Shown here in pieces: positions 1 to 9,485 of a DNA stretch of 64,000 nt. Under the pieces are notes generated by a model, which saw only the letters and a list, made by a program, of their open reading frames with translations, was not told where the DNA came from and searched no databases. Source of the DNA: Rhodospirillales bacterium (lineage in GTDB: Bacteria > Pseudomonadota > Alphaproteobacteria > Rhodospirillales > Thalassospiraceae); assembly GCA_019634165.1 (NCBI GenBank), contig JAHQVT010000002.1, positions 62,001 through 126,000 on the forward strand, in the 5' to 3' direction. A program made the position numbers and the translations under genes. Within the stretch, counting starts at the first letter, position 1. Every line of letters starts with the position of its first letter.

Positions 1-28
1 AATCCGACAAACCGGAGCCCACAGAATT

Positions 29-943
29 ATGAGTGAAACTTTTTACACCCTGCTGCCTGACCGCGCGGTGATCCGCGTCAGCGGTCCGGACCGCGTAAGC
101 TTTTTGCAAGGGCTGGTATCAAACAACATCGAAACCATCACAGCCGATAAATCTGGCTATGGTGCATTATTGACCCCACAGGGGAAATTCCTGTTTGATT
201 TCTTTGTTTATCAACAAGATGAAGACAGCCTTCTGATCGAATGCGAACGTGGTGAAAATGGCGAACGGGCAGCCGATCTTTTCAAAAAGCTTCGCATGTA
301 TAAGCTTCGTGCCAAGGTCGAGCTCACCGATGTGACCGACAGCTATGATGTCATTGCCGTCTTTGGCGATGACGCACTTCGCGCGCTGTCACTGAACACG
401 CAACCGGGCAGCACCGGGCATATTGCCAATGGCATCAAGGCCGTTGATCCGCGTTTAACCGCCATCGGGGTGCGTGTTTTGCTGCCTAAAAATGAATTGG
501 CTGAAATGGCCGCGATTGGCGCAAGCGAAAGTGATGTCGAAACCTATCATCAGCTTCGTGTTTCCCTTGGCCTGCCAAATGGCAGCGAAGAACTTGAAAT
601 TGAAAAATCCATCTTGCTTGAAAATGGTTTTGAAGAACTAGGTGGTGTTGATTTCAAGAAGGGTTGCTATATGGGACAGGAACTGACCGCGCGGACCAAA
701 TATCGCGGTCTTGTTCGCAAACGCCTATTGCCGATCAAGATTGATGGCACAGCGCCAATCGCAGGCACAGCCATCATGAATGGCGACAAGGAAGCAGGCA
801 TTATTCGATCGGTTCACGGCGAGAACGGACTTGCCCTTATTCGATTGGAACGTATCAGTGATGACGCAAAATTAAATGCGGGTGATGCCAAAATCACGGT
901 CATGGTTCCCGACTGGGTAAATTTGCCAGAAGCCTCAGCGTAA
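29..943 (+). CDS. ygfZ: YgfZ/GcvT-family folate-binding protein
   Basis: A 304-residue protein of the YgfZ (COG0354) family, tetrahydrofolate-binding relatives of the glycine-cleavage T protein that help make or repair certain Fe-S enzymes such as MiaB in the cytosol. The family signature K-G-C-Y-x-G-Q-E is present at residues 211-218 (KGCYMGQE), including the conserved Cys213. The N-terminal segment with DRVSFLQGLVSNN is also typical. Length matches the family. It has no close operon partner: the next gene on this strand starts 137 bases later. The family call is secure; the physiological client is not visible from sequence. Confidence 0.93.
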   Translation: MSETFYTLLPDRAVIRVSGPDRVSFLQGLVSNNIETITADKSGYGALLTPQGKFLFDFFVYQQDEDSLLIECERGENGERAADLFKKLRMYKLRAKVELTDVTDSYDVIAVFGDDALRALSLNTQPGSTGHIANGIKAVDPRLTAIGVRVLLPKNELAEMAAIGASESDVETYHQLRVSLGLPNGSEELEIEKSILLENGFEELGGVDFKKGCYMGQELTARTKYRGLVRKRLLPIKIDGTAPIAGTAIMNGDKEAGIIRSVHGENGLALIRLERISDDAKLNAGDAKITVMVPDWVNLPEASA

Positions 944-1080
944 GGCGCATCAACAAAATTACGACCAGCAATAGATCAGAATATGAAGCAGGCCCCATTT
1001 TGGGGCTTGCTTTGCATTCAAACCTGTTCGAAAGAGTAGTTAAGCCCTATGTTAAGGGAAGAAGAGAACAGGAACCTGTA

Positions 1081-1755
1081 ATGAAACTGCGCAATGTCGC
1101 ACCCTGTCTGATCGCAATGGTCATCGCCCTATTGGCGGCTACATCATCAAACAGTGCATCAGCCCAACAACGCCCCATTGATCTTAGCGACATACCAGTT
1201 GCAGATATGTCAGTTGCCGAGGCCAATAAGGAACTTGCGACGATTACGCAGGCCTATAACCGTAAAGGCGATCTCGTCAAACAAATGGCGCTGGGCACAT
1301 TGCTGCGGTTCTATTCCCCCAAAATTGTTCCCTGCGGTGCCATTGTTACGAATGTGCGCGATTGCCTAGAAAATGAATGGTCGGATTTGAAAAACTATCC
1401 GGGTCATTTTTTGGGCCCTAATGAAACCCGCGCGCTTAAGCCAACCGTCGCACAGGCCCGCATGACCGAAGAAAACTATTTTGATGCGGTTGAGCGCCTA
1501 AACATGCTCCTGCGTGCGGTGCGCTATGAAAGCACAGTAAAGCCCGATGAACGCTACCGGGAACAACTGCACACTGTCATCACCCATCTGACAGACTTGC
1601 AGGAAGAAGAATTCCGTACAGCAGCCCTTTATGAAAAGATCTTCAAAATTGGCGGGATCATTTTACTGCTGCTCGGCCTGTCTGTAGGCGGCATGTTGAC
1701 GATGAAGCATCTTGCCCACCGCGCAGACCCATCATCACAAAACGTAAAAAAATAA
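1081..1755 (+). CDS. Exported hypothetical protein with C-terminal membrane anchor
   Basis: No recognised family. I chose the ATG at 1081 because it begins a clear signal peptide (MKLRNVAPCLIAMVIALLAA..., likely cleavage after SASAQ); an in-frame start at 1000 would place about 27 unlikely residues ahead of it. The mature part is mostly helical and charged, with two cysteines in a short segment (IVPCGAIVTNVRDC, possible disulfide). Near the C-terminus is one hydrophobic helix (IGGIILLLLGLSVGGML) followed by a basic tail, which suggests a periplasmic domain anchored to the inner membrane with its C-terminus inside. It is followed by a terminator, so it is probably monocistronic. Function unknown. 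Confidence 0.75.
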   Translation: MKLRNVAPCLIAMVIALLAATSSNSASAQQRPIDLSDIPVADMSVAEANKELATITQAYNRKGDLVKQMALGTLLRFYSPKIVPCGAIVTNVRDCLENEWSDLKNYPGHFLGPNETRALKPTVAQARMTEENYFDAVERLNMLLRAVRYESTVKPDERYREQLHTVITHLTDLQEEEFRTAALYEKIFKIGGIILLLLGLSVGGMLTMKHLAHRADPSSQNVKK

Positions 1756-1790
1756 CGACGGCAAGTTCCCCTGCCGCCGTTTTGGGATTG
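1755..1790. terminator. Bidirectional rho-independent terminator
   Basis: Stem ACGACGGCA / TGCCGCCGT with one mismatch around a short C-rich loop. It is followed by TTTT on the plus strand and, read on the minus strand, by a long T run (complement of the A-rich 3' end of the upstream gene). It can end both the plus-strand gene before it and the minus-strand ppdK transcript. Confidence 0.7.
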
Positions 1791-1797
1791 ATAGATC

Positions 1798-1830
1798 GCT
1801 GCCATACACAGTATGGCAGCTTTATCTTTT
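1798..1830 (+). terminator. Perfect 10-bp hairpin plus T-rich tail
   Basis: GCTGCCATAC, 3-base loop ACA, GTATGGCAGC, then TTTATCTTTT. This is a second terminator-like hairpin between the converging plus-strand gene and ppdK. Confidence 0.6.
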
Positions 1831-1834
1831 GCTA

Positions 1835-4507
1835 TTAGGACTGCTTACGGTCCAAAGCGGCCTGTGCTGCTGCAAGGCGGGCAATCGGCACGCGGTAGGG
1901 CGAACAAGATACATAATCAAGTCCCTGAGCTTCACAGAACGCGATTGATGCCGGATCGCCGCCATGTTCACCACAAATACCTAGCTTGATGTCACTACGG
2001 GTCGCACGCCCACGTTCAGCCGCCAAACTGACCAGTTCGCCAACCCCTTCCTGATCAAGCGACACAAACGGGTCACCCGCAAAAATTTCCTTGGAAATAT
2101 AAGTATCAAGGAAGCGCGACGCATCATCACGTGACAGGCCAAATGTCGTCTGGGTCAAATCGTTGGTCCCAAAGCTGAAGAATTCAGCTTCTTCGGCGAT
2201 TTCACCAGCCCGCAAAGCCGCACGTGGCAATTCAATCATGGTGCCAACCAAGAAGCTCAGCTTAGCGGATTTTTCGCCTTCAACATCCGAGGCAACCTTA
2301 ATGATCGCCGCTTTCAGGATTTCAAGTTCCTTCTTGCCGACAATCAGCGGGATCATGATTTCTGGAATAACCAAATCACCACCGTCTTTTGAAACCTCTA
2401 TCGCGGCTTCAAAGATCGCACGTGCCTGCATTTCATAGATTTCAGGATAACTAATGCCAAGTCGGCACCCGCGATGCCCCAACATCGGGTTTGCTTCGGC
2501 AAGGTCAAGCAAGCGACGTTTTACAATCGCCTCAGAAACACCCGCAGCATTCGCGACTTCGGCAATTTCGGCATCTCCATGCGGCAGGAATTCATGCAAT
2601 GGCGGGTCCAGCAAACGGATCGTAACCGGAAGCCCCTTCATAATGCGGAACAGGTCGATAAAGTCCTGACGCTGATAAGGCAGAAGCTTATCAAGTGCAG
2701 CACGACGGCCCTGTTCGGTCTCGGCCAAAATCATTTCGCGCATGGAAATGATCCGTGCCGGATCAAAGAACATGTGTTCGGTCCGGCAAAGGCCAATGCC
2801 CTCTGCACCAAAACCACGCGCGGTTGCCGCATCGTCTGGCGTTTCCGCATTGGTGCGGACCTTAAGACGGCGCACGCCATCGGCCCATTCCATAAGCTGC
2901 GAAAAGTCACCCGAAAGATCAGGCTTAAGGGTCGCCACTTCGCCCAGCATGACTTCGCCAGTACTGCCATCAAGGGTGATGACATCCCCTTCTTTTAAGG
3001 TCACACCACCGGAAATCATGGTTTTGTTGGCGTAATCGATCTTGACCTGACCGGCACCGCAAACGCACGGCGTTCCCATACCACGCGCCACAACAGCAGC
3101 ATGACTGGTCATGCCCCCGCGCGAGGTCAAGATACCCTCAGCCGCATGCATGCCCGCAATATCTTCTGGGCTGGTTTCGATACGCACCAAAATGACTTTG
3201 CGGCCTTTATTGCTGGCCCATTCTTCCGCTGATTCAGCAGAAAACACGATTTGGCCAGATGCCGCACCAGGAGATGCAGGAAGCCCCATGCCAACCACTT
3301 TACGTGCCGCATCCGGATCAAGGGTCGGGTGCAACAATTGGTCAAGCTGTGCTGGGTCAACACGGCGCAGGGCATCTTCTTGGGAAATCACGCCATCGCG
3401 GCACATTTCAACAGCAATGCGCAAGGCTGCCTTGGCGGTACGTTTGCCCGCACGGGTCTGAAGCATATAAAGCTTGCCGGACTCAACCGTAAATTCCATG
3501 TCCTGCATGTCGCGGTAATGGGATTCAAGCCGATCACGGATTTCACAAAGCTCACCAAATACTTTTGGCAAAGCTTCTTCCATCGAGGTTAGGTCAGAAC
3601 CCGATTCTTCGCGTTCGATCTTGGTCAGCGGTGCCGGGGTCCGAATGCCCGCAACCACATCTTCGCCCTGTGCGTTGATCAGATATTCGCCGTAGAAACG
3701 GTCTTCACCGGTTGATGGATTGCGCGAGAAACAAACACCCGTCGCACAGTCATCGCCCATATTACCAAAGACCATCGCTTGGACATTCACAGCCGTCCCC
3801 CAGCTTGCCGGGATGCTGTGCAAACGACGATAGGTGTTGGCACGCGCATTCATCCAACTGCCAAAGACAGCCCCGATCGCGCCCCAAAGCTGTTCGCGCG
3901 GGTCTTGCGGGAAAGGAGCATCAAGTTCACTTTGAACTTTTTTCTTAAAGCCCTGAACGATTTGCGCCCAGTCATCGGCATCCATTTCGGTATCAAGGGA
4001 ATAACCCTTGTCTTCCTTGTGTATCTCAAGGATTTCTTCGAAATGATAGTGCTCAACACCAAGCACCACATCACCATACATCTGAATAAAGCGGCGGTAG
4101 CTGTCATAGGCAAAACGACGATCACCTGACACAGTTGCCAGACCTTCGACCGTTTCATCATTCAAGCCCAGATTAAGAACCGTATCCATCATGCCAGGCA
4201 TAGAGGCCCGCGCACCGGAACGAACAGAAACCAAAAGGGGGTCTTTTGCGTCACCGAATTTGCGCCCGACCAGCTTTTCAATCGCGGCCAGTGCATTTTC
4301 GACTTCTATGTCGAGCCCATCCGGGTAGGCACGATCGTTATCATAAAACGCCGTGCAGACTTCGGTGGTAATGGTAAATCCGGGGGGAACCGGAAGTCCA
4401 AGATTGCTCATCTCAGCAAGGTTAGCACCCTTGCCGCCCAGAAGTTCACGCATATCCGAACGGCCTTCGGCGCGACCGCCACCGAAACCGTACACCCATT
4501 TGGTCAT
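1835..4507 (-). CDS. ppdK: Pyruvate, phosphate dikinase
   Basis: An 890-residue PPDK, the usual bacterial length. It interconverts pyruvate + ATP + Pi and PEP + AMP + PPi in the cytosol, linking lower glycolysis and gluconeogenesis. Domains in order: N-terminal nucleotide-binding domain (about residues 20-350, with GGKGANLAEM near the start), swivelling phosphohistidine domain (about 400-510) with GGMTSHAAVVARG carrying catalytic His469 and the regulatory Thr467, and C-terminal PEP/pyruvate TIM barrel (about 530-885) with the LGICGEHGGDP motif. The ATG at 4507 has an AAGG-containing leader. It lies 75 bases downstream of glyS on the same strand, so read-through from glyQS is possible. No regulatory-protein gene (PDRP, DUF299) is seen beside it. 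Confidence 0.97.
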   Translation of the reverse strand: MTKWVYGFGGGRAEGRSDMRELLGGKGANLAEMSNLGLPVPPGFTITTEVCTAFYDNDRAYPDGLDIEVENALAAIEKLVGRKFGDAKDPLLVSVRSGARASMPGMMDTVLNLGLNDETVEGLATVSGDRRFAYDSYRRFIQMYGDVVLGVEHYHFEEILEIHKEDKGYSLDTEMDADDWAQIVQGFKKKVQSELDAPFPQDPREQLWGAIGAVFGSWMNARANTYRRLHSIPASWGTAVNVQAMVFGNMGDDCATGVCFSRNPSTGEDRFYGEYLINAQGEDVVAGIRTPAPLTKIEREESGSDLTSMEEALPKVFGELCEIRDRLESHYRDMQDMEFTVESGKLYMLQTRAGKRTAKAALRIAVEMCRDGVISQEDALRRVDPAQLDQLLHPTLDPDAARKVVGMGLPASPGAASGQIVFSAESAEEWASNKGRKVILVRIETSPEDIAGMHAAEGILTSRGGMTSHAAVVARGMGTPCVCGAGQVKIDYANKTMISGGVTLKEGDVITLDGSTGEVMLGEVATLKPDLSGDFSQLMEWADGVRRLKVRTNAETPDDAATARGFGAEGIGLCRTEHMFFDPARIISMREMILAETEQGRRAALDKLLPYQRQDFIDLFRIMKGLPVTIRLLDPPLHEFLPHGDAEIAEVANAAGVSEAIVKRRLLDLAEANPMLGHRGCRLGISYPEIYEMQARAIFEAAIEVSKDGGDLVIPEIMIPLIVGKKELEILKAAIIKVASDVEGEKSAKLSFLVGTMIELPRAALRAGEIAEEAEFFSFGTNDLTQTTFGLSRDDASRFLDTYISKEIFAGDPFVSLDQEGVGELVSLAAERGRATRSDIKLGICGEHGGDPASIAFCEAQGLDYVSCSPYRVPIARLAAAQAALDRKQS

Positions 4508-4582
4508 CTTGCCTTTTCCTCATCTGGTCAAGGCCCTTATGGGCCTCCCCGGATGGGGAAAGCCCCGCAACCTTGACCTATT

Positions 4583-6646
4583 TTATGACTCGATCTTTGA
4601 GAAGTCCGCAATGTCATGCAAAGCAGTGCGAATTTGCGCCAGCAGCTTAAGCCGGTTGGCACGTTCGTCTGCCTTGTCACTATTCACCGTGACCTTTTCA
4701 AAGAATGCATCAACCGGTTCACGCAACCGCGCAAACTCGGTCATAGCCGCGGCATAATCCTCGTCACGCAGAAGTGGCAAGGCCTTATGCCGGACATCAA
4801 TGAGCGCCTCATACAGCTTGCATTCTTCATCCTCGCGCAGAAGATCAGCGGAAACGTCCGCTTCATAGGACGTATCGTCTTTTTTCTCTTCGATGCGCAG
4901 AATGTTCGATGCACGCTTGTAGCCAGCCATAAGGTTGACGCCGCTTTCACCCGAAACAAAATCGGAAAGCGCATCAACACGGGCCAGCAGGCGGACAAGA
5001 TCGTCCTCGCCATCCAATGCAAACACAGCCGACACCAGATCGTGGCGCACACCCTGTTCACGCAGATGGACTTTCAGACGGTCGGCAAAGAAGGCCAGAA
5101 GGTCTTCAACTGCCTCGTCTCGACGAATGGTTGCCGGATATTGGGAAACGGCAAATGCGAATATCCGCCGAAGCTTTACGCGCAACCCGTTTTCCAAAAC
5201 CAGACGGATAACACCCAATGCCGCACGACGCAGCGCAAACGGGTCTTTTGAACCGGTTGGCTTTTCATCGATGGTAAAGAACCCGGCAAGGGTATCAAGC
5301 TTTTCTGCCAGTGCGACGGCAACTGAAACCGGCGCGGTCGGGCACATGTCAGACGGACCAGCCGGTGCATAATGCTCGGCAATGGCATTGGCAACTTCCA
5401 GGGCTTCGCCATCGTTCTCGGCGTAGTATTTGCCCATCAGTCCCTGAAGTTCGGTGAACTCAAACACCATCTGCGACACCAGATCGGCTTTGCCGATTTC
5501 GGCGGCGCGATCGGCCAGTTTGACATCACAATTGGGAATATCAGCCGACAATTCACGTGCAAGGCCGCGAAGACGCAGTACGCGCTCGGCAAGCGATCCA
5601 AGTTTGGCGTGGAAAACAATTGTATCAAGCTTCGGCAGACGCGACTGCAGTGTCACTTTCCGATCCTGATCCCAGAAGAACTTGGCATCATGCAGGCGTG
5701 CACGCAAAACGCGCTCGTTCCCGGCGATGATTTTGGCGTTATTATCCGCCGTTTCCATGTTCGAAATCGTGATGAAGCGCGCAGCAAGTTTGCCGCTTTT
5801 ATCTTCGACCACAAAATACTTCTGATGTTCACGCATCGAGGTTTCAAGAACTTCACGCGGAATATCCATGAACAGGTCATCGACCTTGCCCATCACCGGA
5901 ACCGGCCATTCAACCAGACCACAAACTTCTTCCAGAAGCCCGTTATCTTCAAGAAGCTTGAACCCTTCGGCAGCGGCCAGTTTCTTTGCCCCGTCAAGAA
6001 TAACCTGCTTGCGCTCTTCCCGGTCGATCATGACCTTGGCAGCACGCAGTTTTTCCTTATATTCCGCCCCATTGGCAACGCTGAATTCAGCCGGAGCCAG
6101 GAAACGATGACCACTGGTGGTGTTTCCTGCCGTGACCGGGCCATAAGTTGCCGGGATCACTTTACCGTCAAACAGGCACAGAATACGGTCAAGCTGACGT
6201 ACCCAGCGGACTTTTTCAGTCCCCCAGCGCATTGACTTCGGCCAAGGCAGTTTGGCCATGGCCTCTTCGATGATTTCCTTGATCACTTCGGATGCCGCAC
6301 GGCCTTTTTGTTCGACAATCGCAAACAGGAAGGTGCCTTTTGGCATTTCGCGCTTTTCGCACTGATCAAGGGTCACGCCATTGCCTGTCAAAAAGCCGTT
6401 GATTGCCTTTTCAGGTGCATCCGCACGCGGACCGCGGCGTTCTTCGCGCAGGTCCGGTTGCTTTTCAGGCAAGCCGTCAATAATCAGGGTCAAACGACGC
6501 GGGGTCACCAGTGCTTCGACCTTATCAAACGCAAGATCAGCGGCTTTAAGACCATCCGTAATCAGTTTAGCAAGATCAGCAGAAGCACGGGCCTGCATAC
6601 GGGCCGGAATTTCTTCGGAAAACAGTTCAAGCAGCAATTCGGCCAT
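4583..6646 (-). CDS. glyS: Glycine-tRNA ligase, beta subunit
   Basis: A 687-residue beta chain of the bacterial alpha2-beta2 glycyl-tRNA synthetase. The N-terminus (MAELLLELFSEEIPARMQ) is the family hallmark. The beta chain carries the tRNA-recognition parts: an HD-like core and a C-terminal anticodon-binding region. It begins only 3 bases after the alpha-subunit stop codon, so the two are translated from one transcript and presumably coupled. It acts in the cytosol, charging tRNA-Gly together with GlyQ. Length and content are normal. Confidence 0.97.
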   Translation of the reverse strand: MAELLLELFSEEIPARMQARASADLAKLITDGLKAADLAFDKVEALVTPRRLTLIIDGLPEKQPDLREERRGPRADAPEKAINGFLTGNGVTLDQCEKREMPKGTFLFAIVEQKGRAASEVIKEIIEEAMAKLPWPKSMRWGTEKVRWVRQLDRILCLFDGKVIPATYGPVTAGNTTSGHRFLAPAEFSVANGAEYKEKLRAAKVMIDREERKQVILDGAKKLAAAEGFKLLEDNGLLEEVCGLVEWPVPVMGKVDDLFMDIPREVLETSMREHQKYFVVEDKSGKLAARFITISNMETADNNAKIIAGNERVLRARLHDAKFFWDQDRKVTLQSRLPKLDTIVFHAKLGSLAERVLRLRGLARELSADIPNCDVKLADRAAEIGKADLVSQMVFEFTELQGLMGKYYAENDGEALEVANAIAEHYAPAGPSDMCPTAPVSVAVALAEKLDTLAGFFTIDEKPTGSKDPFALRRAALGVIRLVLENGLRVKLRRIFAFAVSQYPATIRRDEAVEDLLAFFADRLKVHLREQGVRHDLVSAVFALDGEDDLVRLLARVDALSDFVSGESGVNLMAGYKRASNILRIEEKKDDTSYEADVSADLLREDEECKLYEALIDVRHKALPLLRDEDYAAAMTEFARLREPVDAFFEKVTVNSDKADERANRLKLLAQIRTALHDIADFSKIES

Positions 6647-6649
6647 AAC

Positions 6650-7540
6650 TTATGCCTCCTCTTTCAGATGACCACGCGACCGCAGCCACGCCTCGCAGCA
6701 AGATTTCGACATGTCACGAACACGACCAATATAGGCCGCACGTTCAGTGACAGAAATCACGCCGCGCGCATCAAGAAGGTTAAAGATATGGCTGGCTTTC
6801 ATGGCCTGCTCATAAGCCGGAAGCGCCAGACCGCGTTCGATATTGACCGCACATTCTGCCTGCGCATCTTTAAAGTGCGAGAACAGCATATCTGTGTTCG
6901 CGACTTCAAAGTTATAGGTCGACTGTTCCACTTCGTTTTGCAGGAACACATCGCCATAACTTACACCCTGACCATTATAATCAAGGTCATAGACGTTCTC
7001 GACACCCTGAATATACATCGCCAATCGTTCCAGACCATAGGTCAGCTCGACCGGAACCGGGTTACATTCATAACCACCAACTTGCTGGAAATAGGTAAAC
7101 TGGGTGACTTCCATACCATCAAGCCAGACTTCCCAGCCAAGGCCCCAAGCACCAAGAGTTGGGCTTTCCCAGTCATCCTCGACAAAGCGGATGTCGTGGG
7201 CCAACGGATCAATACCCAAATGGCGCAACGAACCAAGATACAGCTCCTGAGAGTTGCTTGGCGACGGCTTCAGCAGAACCTGAAACTGGTAATAGTGCTG
7301 CAAGCGGTTCGGGTTTTCCCCATAGCGACCATCGGTCGGACGACGACATGGCTGCACATAAGCCACATTCCAGCTTTCCGGACCAAGCGCGCGCAAGGTT
7401 GTCGCTGTATGGAAGGTGCCAGCACCGACTTCCAAGTCATAAGGCTGCAGGATTACACAACCCTGTTCGGCCCAATAACTTTGCAGTCGAAGAATGATTT
7501 CCTGGAATGAAGGGGGACGTTGCGACCCGTCGAGCGCCAT
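6650..7540 (-). CDS. glyQ: Glycine-tRNA ligase, alpha subunit
   Basis: A 296-residue class II aminoacyl-tRNA synthetase alpha chain. [45 protein letters not shown] is typical of bacterial GlyQ, as is the later [27 protein letters not shown] block. It forms the active site for glycine and ATP and works only with GlyS. It is the first gene of the glyQ-glyS pair. The start at 7540 ([16 protein letters not shown]) fits the family N-terminus. Confidence 0.97.
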   Translation of the reverse strand: MALDGSQRPPSFQEIILRLQSYWAEQGCVILQPYDLEVGAGTFHTATTLRALGPESWNVAYVQPCRRPTDGRYGENPNRLQHYYQFQVLLKPSPSNSQELYLGSLRHLGIDPLAHDIRFVEDDWESPTLGAWGLGWEVWLDGMEVTQFTYFQQVGGYECNPVPVELTYGLERLAMYIQGVENVYDLDYNGQGVSYGDVFLQNEVEQSTYNFEVANTDMLFSHFKDAQAECAVNIERGLALPAYEQAMKASHIFNLLDARGVISVTERAAYIGRVRDMSKSCCEAWLRSRGHLKEEA

Positions 7541-7840
7541 GGCGCGAACTCTCTATTACTGTTGTCTATGAACTGGAGCATGGATCAGATTTAACGCACC
7601 ATGCTCTGGAGCGGCAAGCTACCGCCCTGCCCCCTCGCGGTCAAGAAGGCAAAAGCCCTGAGACACGTTGAATTTGCAACCCTTGTATCCCTGCCAACCC
7701 GATCATATCGCATTGCAGCAATACTCATTAGCGATTGAGGCAAGAATTCCAAGCAAAATCCGCAAACCTTGATCCAAAGTCGAACACCGCGCGAACAATC
7801 ACCATTCAATCAGATTAGCACCGATTCAGATGGGGCATAT
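7541..7840. other. 300-base gap with no recognised gene
   Basis: This lies between the glyQ start and the stop codon of the next minus-strand gene. Open frames here are short and have no family resemblance or ribosome binding site. It most likely holds the glyQS promoter. I see no strong hairpin. Confidence 0.5.
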
Positions 7841-8065
7841 TTATCCGTCGCAACGGTGCGCGTTACCCTCGGCATGGTAAACGCCGCAATTGGGGCATTT
7901 TTCCATTTCCTGCGGGGCTGATCCGGCTTTGTTTTTTTTCTGATCGCGCTTTTGTTTTGGCTGATCATTGTTTGAAACCTGCTTTGCGCGGTTAAACAGC
8001 TTGAAGCCCTGCCATACGACAACGACAACCAATGCGGTGAAGATGATTTTAGAAAAGCTCAGCAT
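7841..8065 (-). CDS. Small membrane-anchored zinc-ribbon protein (PP0621-like)
   Basis: A 74-residue protein starting at the ATG at 8065 (MLSFSKIIFTALVVVVVW). An upstream in-frame start at 8119 would add an unlikely cysteine-rich leader that runs into the neighbouring intergenic DNA. It has one N-terminal membrane helix, a basic/polar linker rich in K and Q, and a C-terminal half zinc ribbon CPNCGVYHAEGNAHRC. This layout resembles the PP0621 family, whose function is unknown. The family assignment is from pattern only. Confidence 0.6.
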   Translation of the reverse strand: MLSFSKIIFTALVVVVVWQGFKLFNRAKQVSNNDQPKQKRDQKKNKAGSAPQEMEKCPNCGVYHAEGNAHRCDG

Positions 8066-8140
8066 GTCCGATCCCAAAGCACGTGTTATTCTGCCGCATC
8101 CGCCACAGTTAGGGCGCACTTATATTCAACTTAGGCGCAT

Positions 8141-8929
8141 TTAGAAACCGGGCAATGACAAAGGATTGCGCAAAAGTTCGTCAATTTGCGGCAAATAGAC
8201 ACCATCGGCATCATTCAAAACAAGCCCGCGCCGCATGGTTAGCGGTGATGCCACACCTTTTCTCGCCGAAACAATCACCCGCAACGGGGTTTGCGCATCT
8301 TGTTTGCTCCAGATCGGAAAAATGGTCATATCGCCTGCCCGGCCATGCAACAGACCAATAATACGATCAAGATGATCGGCACGATGCACCAAGGTAATCC
8401 TGCCTTTATGGCGCAGCATCTTTAGGCAAAAGCCAATCCAGTCTTTTAAACCTGTACTGCCTTCCTGATGGGCGGTCGCGCGGCTTTCATTGGTCGGGCG
8501 TGTGCCGCTTGGATAATAAGGCGGGTTTGAAATCACCTGATCAAAGCTATGGGCGGCTAAGGGCAGTTGGCGACTGTTGCTAATATCACCGTGAATAGGG
8601 GTTACCCGCCCGACAAAATCGTTTTCCGTCACGTTGCGGCAAAACAACGCATAAAGATCGTCTTGCAGTTCAATACCCGTAACTTTTGCATTTTCCAGAC
8701 GTTTGGCCACACATAAGCCGACCGACCCGACGGCCGCCCCCACATCCAAAATCTTTTCTTCACGGTGTGAATTGATTGAAACCGACGCAGCAAGCAGCAC
8801 AGCATCAATCGCCGTGTGATAACCATCCACTGGTTGCTTCAGCGTTACCGAACCACCCAGCAGGAAATCATGACTGATCCGATCTTCGGGAAAATCGGGC
8901 ACCTCAATCGTTGAAACTGCACTTGCCAT
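8141..8929 (-). CDS. tRNA1(Val) A37 N6-methyltransferase-like protein
   Basis: A 262-residue Rossmann-fold SAM methyltransferase of the TrmN6/YfiC group (COG4123). Motif I is ILDVGAAVGSVGL (about residues 61-73), and the catalytic N6-adenine motif is NPPYY (about 135-139). A front part with GYHTAIDAVLLAAS is typical of this group. The E. coli member methylates A37 of tRNA1(Val); substrate here is inferred. I prefer the ATG at 8929, just after an in-frame TTG, because AAGGA lies at good spacing. The next minus-strand gene (DUF2007) lies 42 bases upstream and may be cotranscribed. Confidence 0.82.
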   Translation of the reverse strand: MASAVSTIEVPDFPEDRISHDFLLGGSVTLKQPVDGYHTAIDAVLLAASVSINSHREEKILDVGAAVGSVGLCVAKRLENAKVTGIELQDDLYALFCRNVTENDFVGRVTPIHGDISNSRQLPLAAHSFDQVISNPPYYPSGTRPTNESRATAHQEGSTGLKDWIGFCLKMLRHKGRITLVHRADHLDRIIGLLHGRAGDMTIFPIWSKQDAQTPLRVIVSARKGVASPLTMRRGLVLNDADGVYLPQIDELLRNPLSLPGF

Positions 8930-8970
8930 CAATCGTCCTTGGTTACCGTATCTTGCAATGGTTGCCTCCG

Positions 8971-9228
8971 TTATTCGGATGTCAGCACATCAGATGTATC
9001 TTTGGCAGCGTTATGCGCATCCAGATCGCGTCTGGCAATATCGAGAATGTATTTCGCCCGACTTTCTTCTTCACCACCCACCATCAAACGCCGCGGCAAT
9101 GCGCCAATCGAACCTTCGATGATGCTGGCATGGTAATCGAAAATATGGCTTGCGATACCTTCATCGGCCAAAACCGATTGTGCCCAGCTTAGTTCGATCG
9201 GATCGTTGCTGCGAAAAAGCTCGATCAT
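8971..9228 (-). CDS. DUF2007-family small protein
   Basis: An 85-residue protein: MIELFRSNDPIELSWAQSVLADEGIASHIFDYHASIIEGSIG.... This is the usual DUF2007 pattern, a putative signal-transducing or PII-like small domain of unknown role. The start at 9228 is fixed by the family N-terminus and an AGGGG ribosome binding site about 10 bases upstream; longer in-frame starts to 9414 do not fit. It is divergent from the polyprenyl synthase and upstream of the tRNA methyltransferase on the same strand. Confidence 0.8.
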   Translation of the reverse strand: MIELFRSNDPIELSWAQSVLADEGIASHIFDYHASIIEGSIGALPRRLMVGGEEESRAKYILDIARRDLDAHNAAKDTSDVLTSE

Positions 9229-9485
9229 ATGGCATTTCCCCTGAAAACTTTGGTGGCCTTTGGCCTTTGATATATCCGGCAATAGTGATCCAAACCCGAT
9301 ATATGCAATATAATGTAGTAACTTGCTGGCATGATTTTTAAAAAACCTGCTGACAAGACCGCATTTTGGCAGGATTTTCATGCATGGCGTGATGACATTT
9401 GCCCACTTGACCACAATGCCTTGGCCTATCTATGTTGAGGCCGCCTGGTGTTATTTGCAATCTTCGCCGAATTCAGGCAGCGAAG

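Noticed and set aside
5372-6235. 287-residue plus-strand frame opposite glyS
   Set aside because: It is antisense to a conserved synthetase gene and has no supporting start signal.
6308-7510. 400-residue plus-strand frame opposite glyQ and glyS
   Set aside because: It is antisense to two unmistakable genes, with no family resemblance. It arises from codon bias in the real genes.
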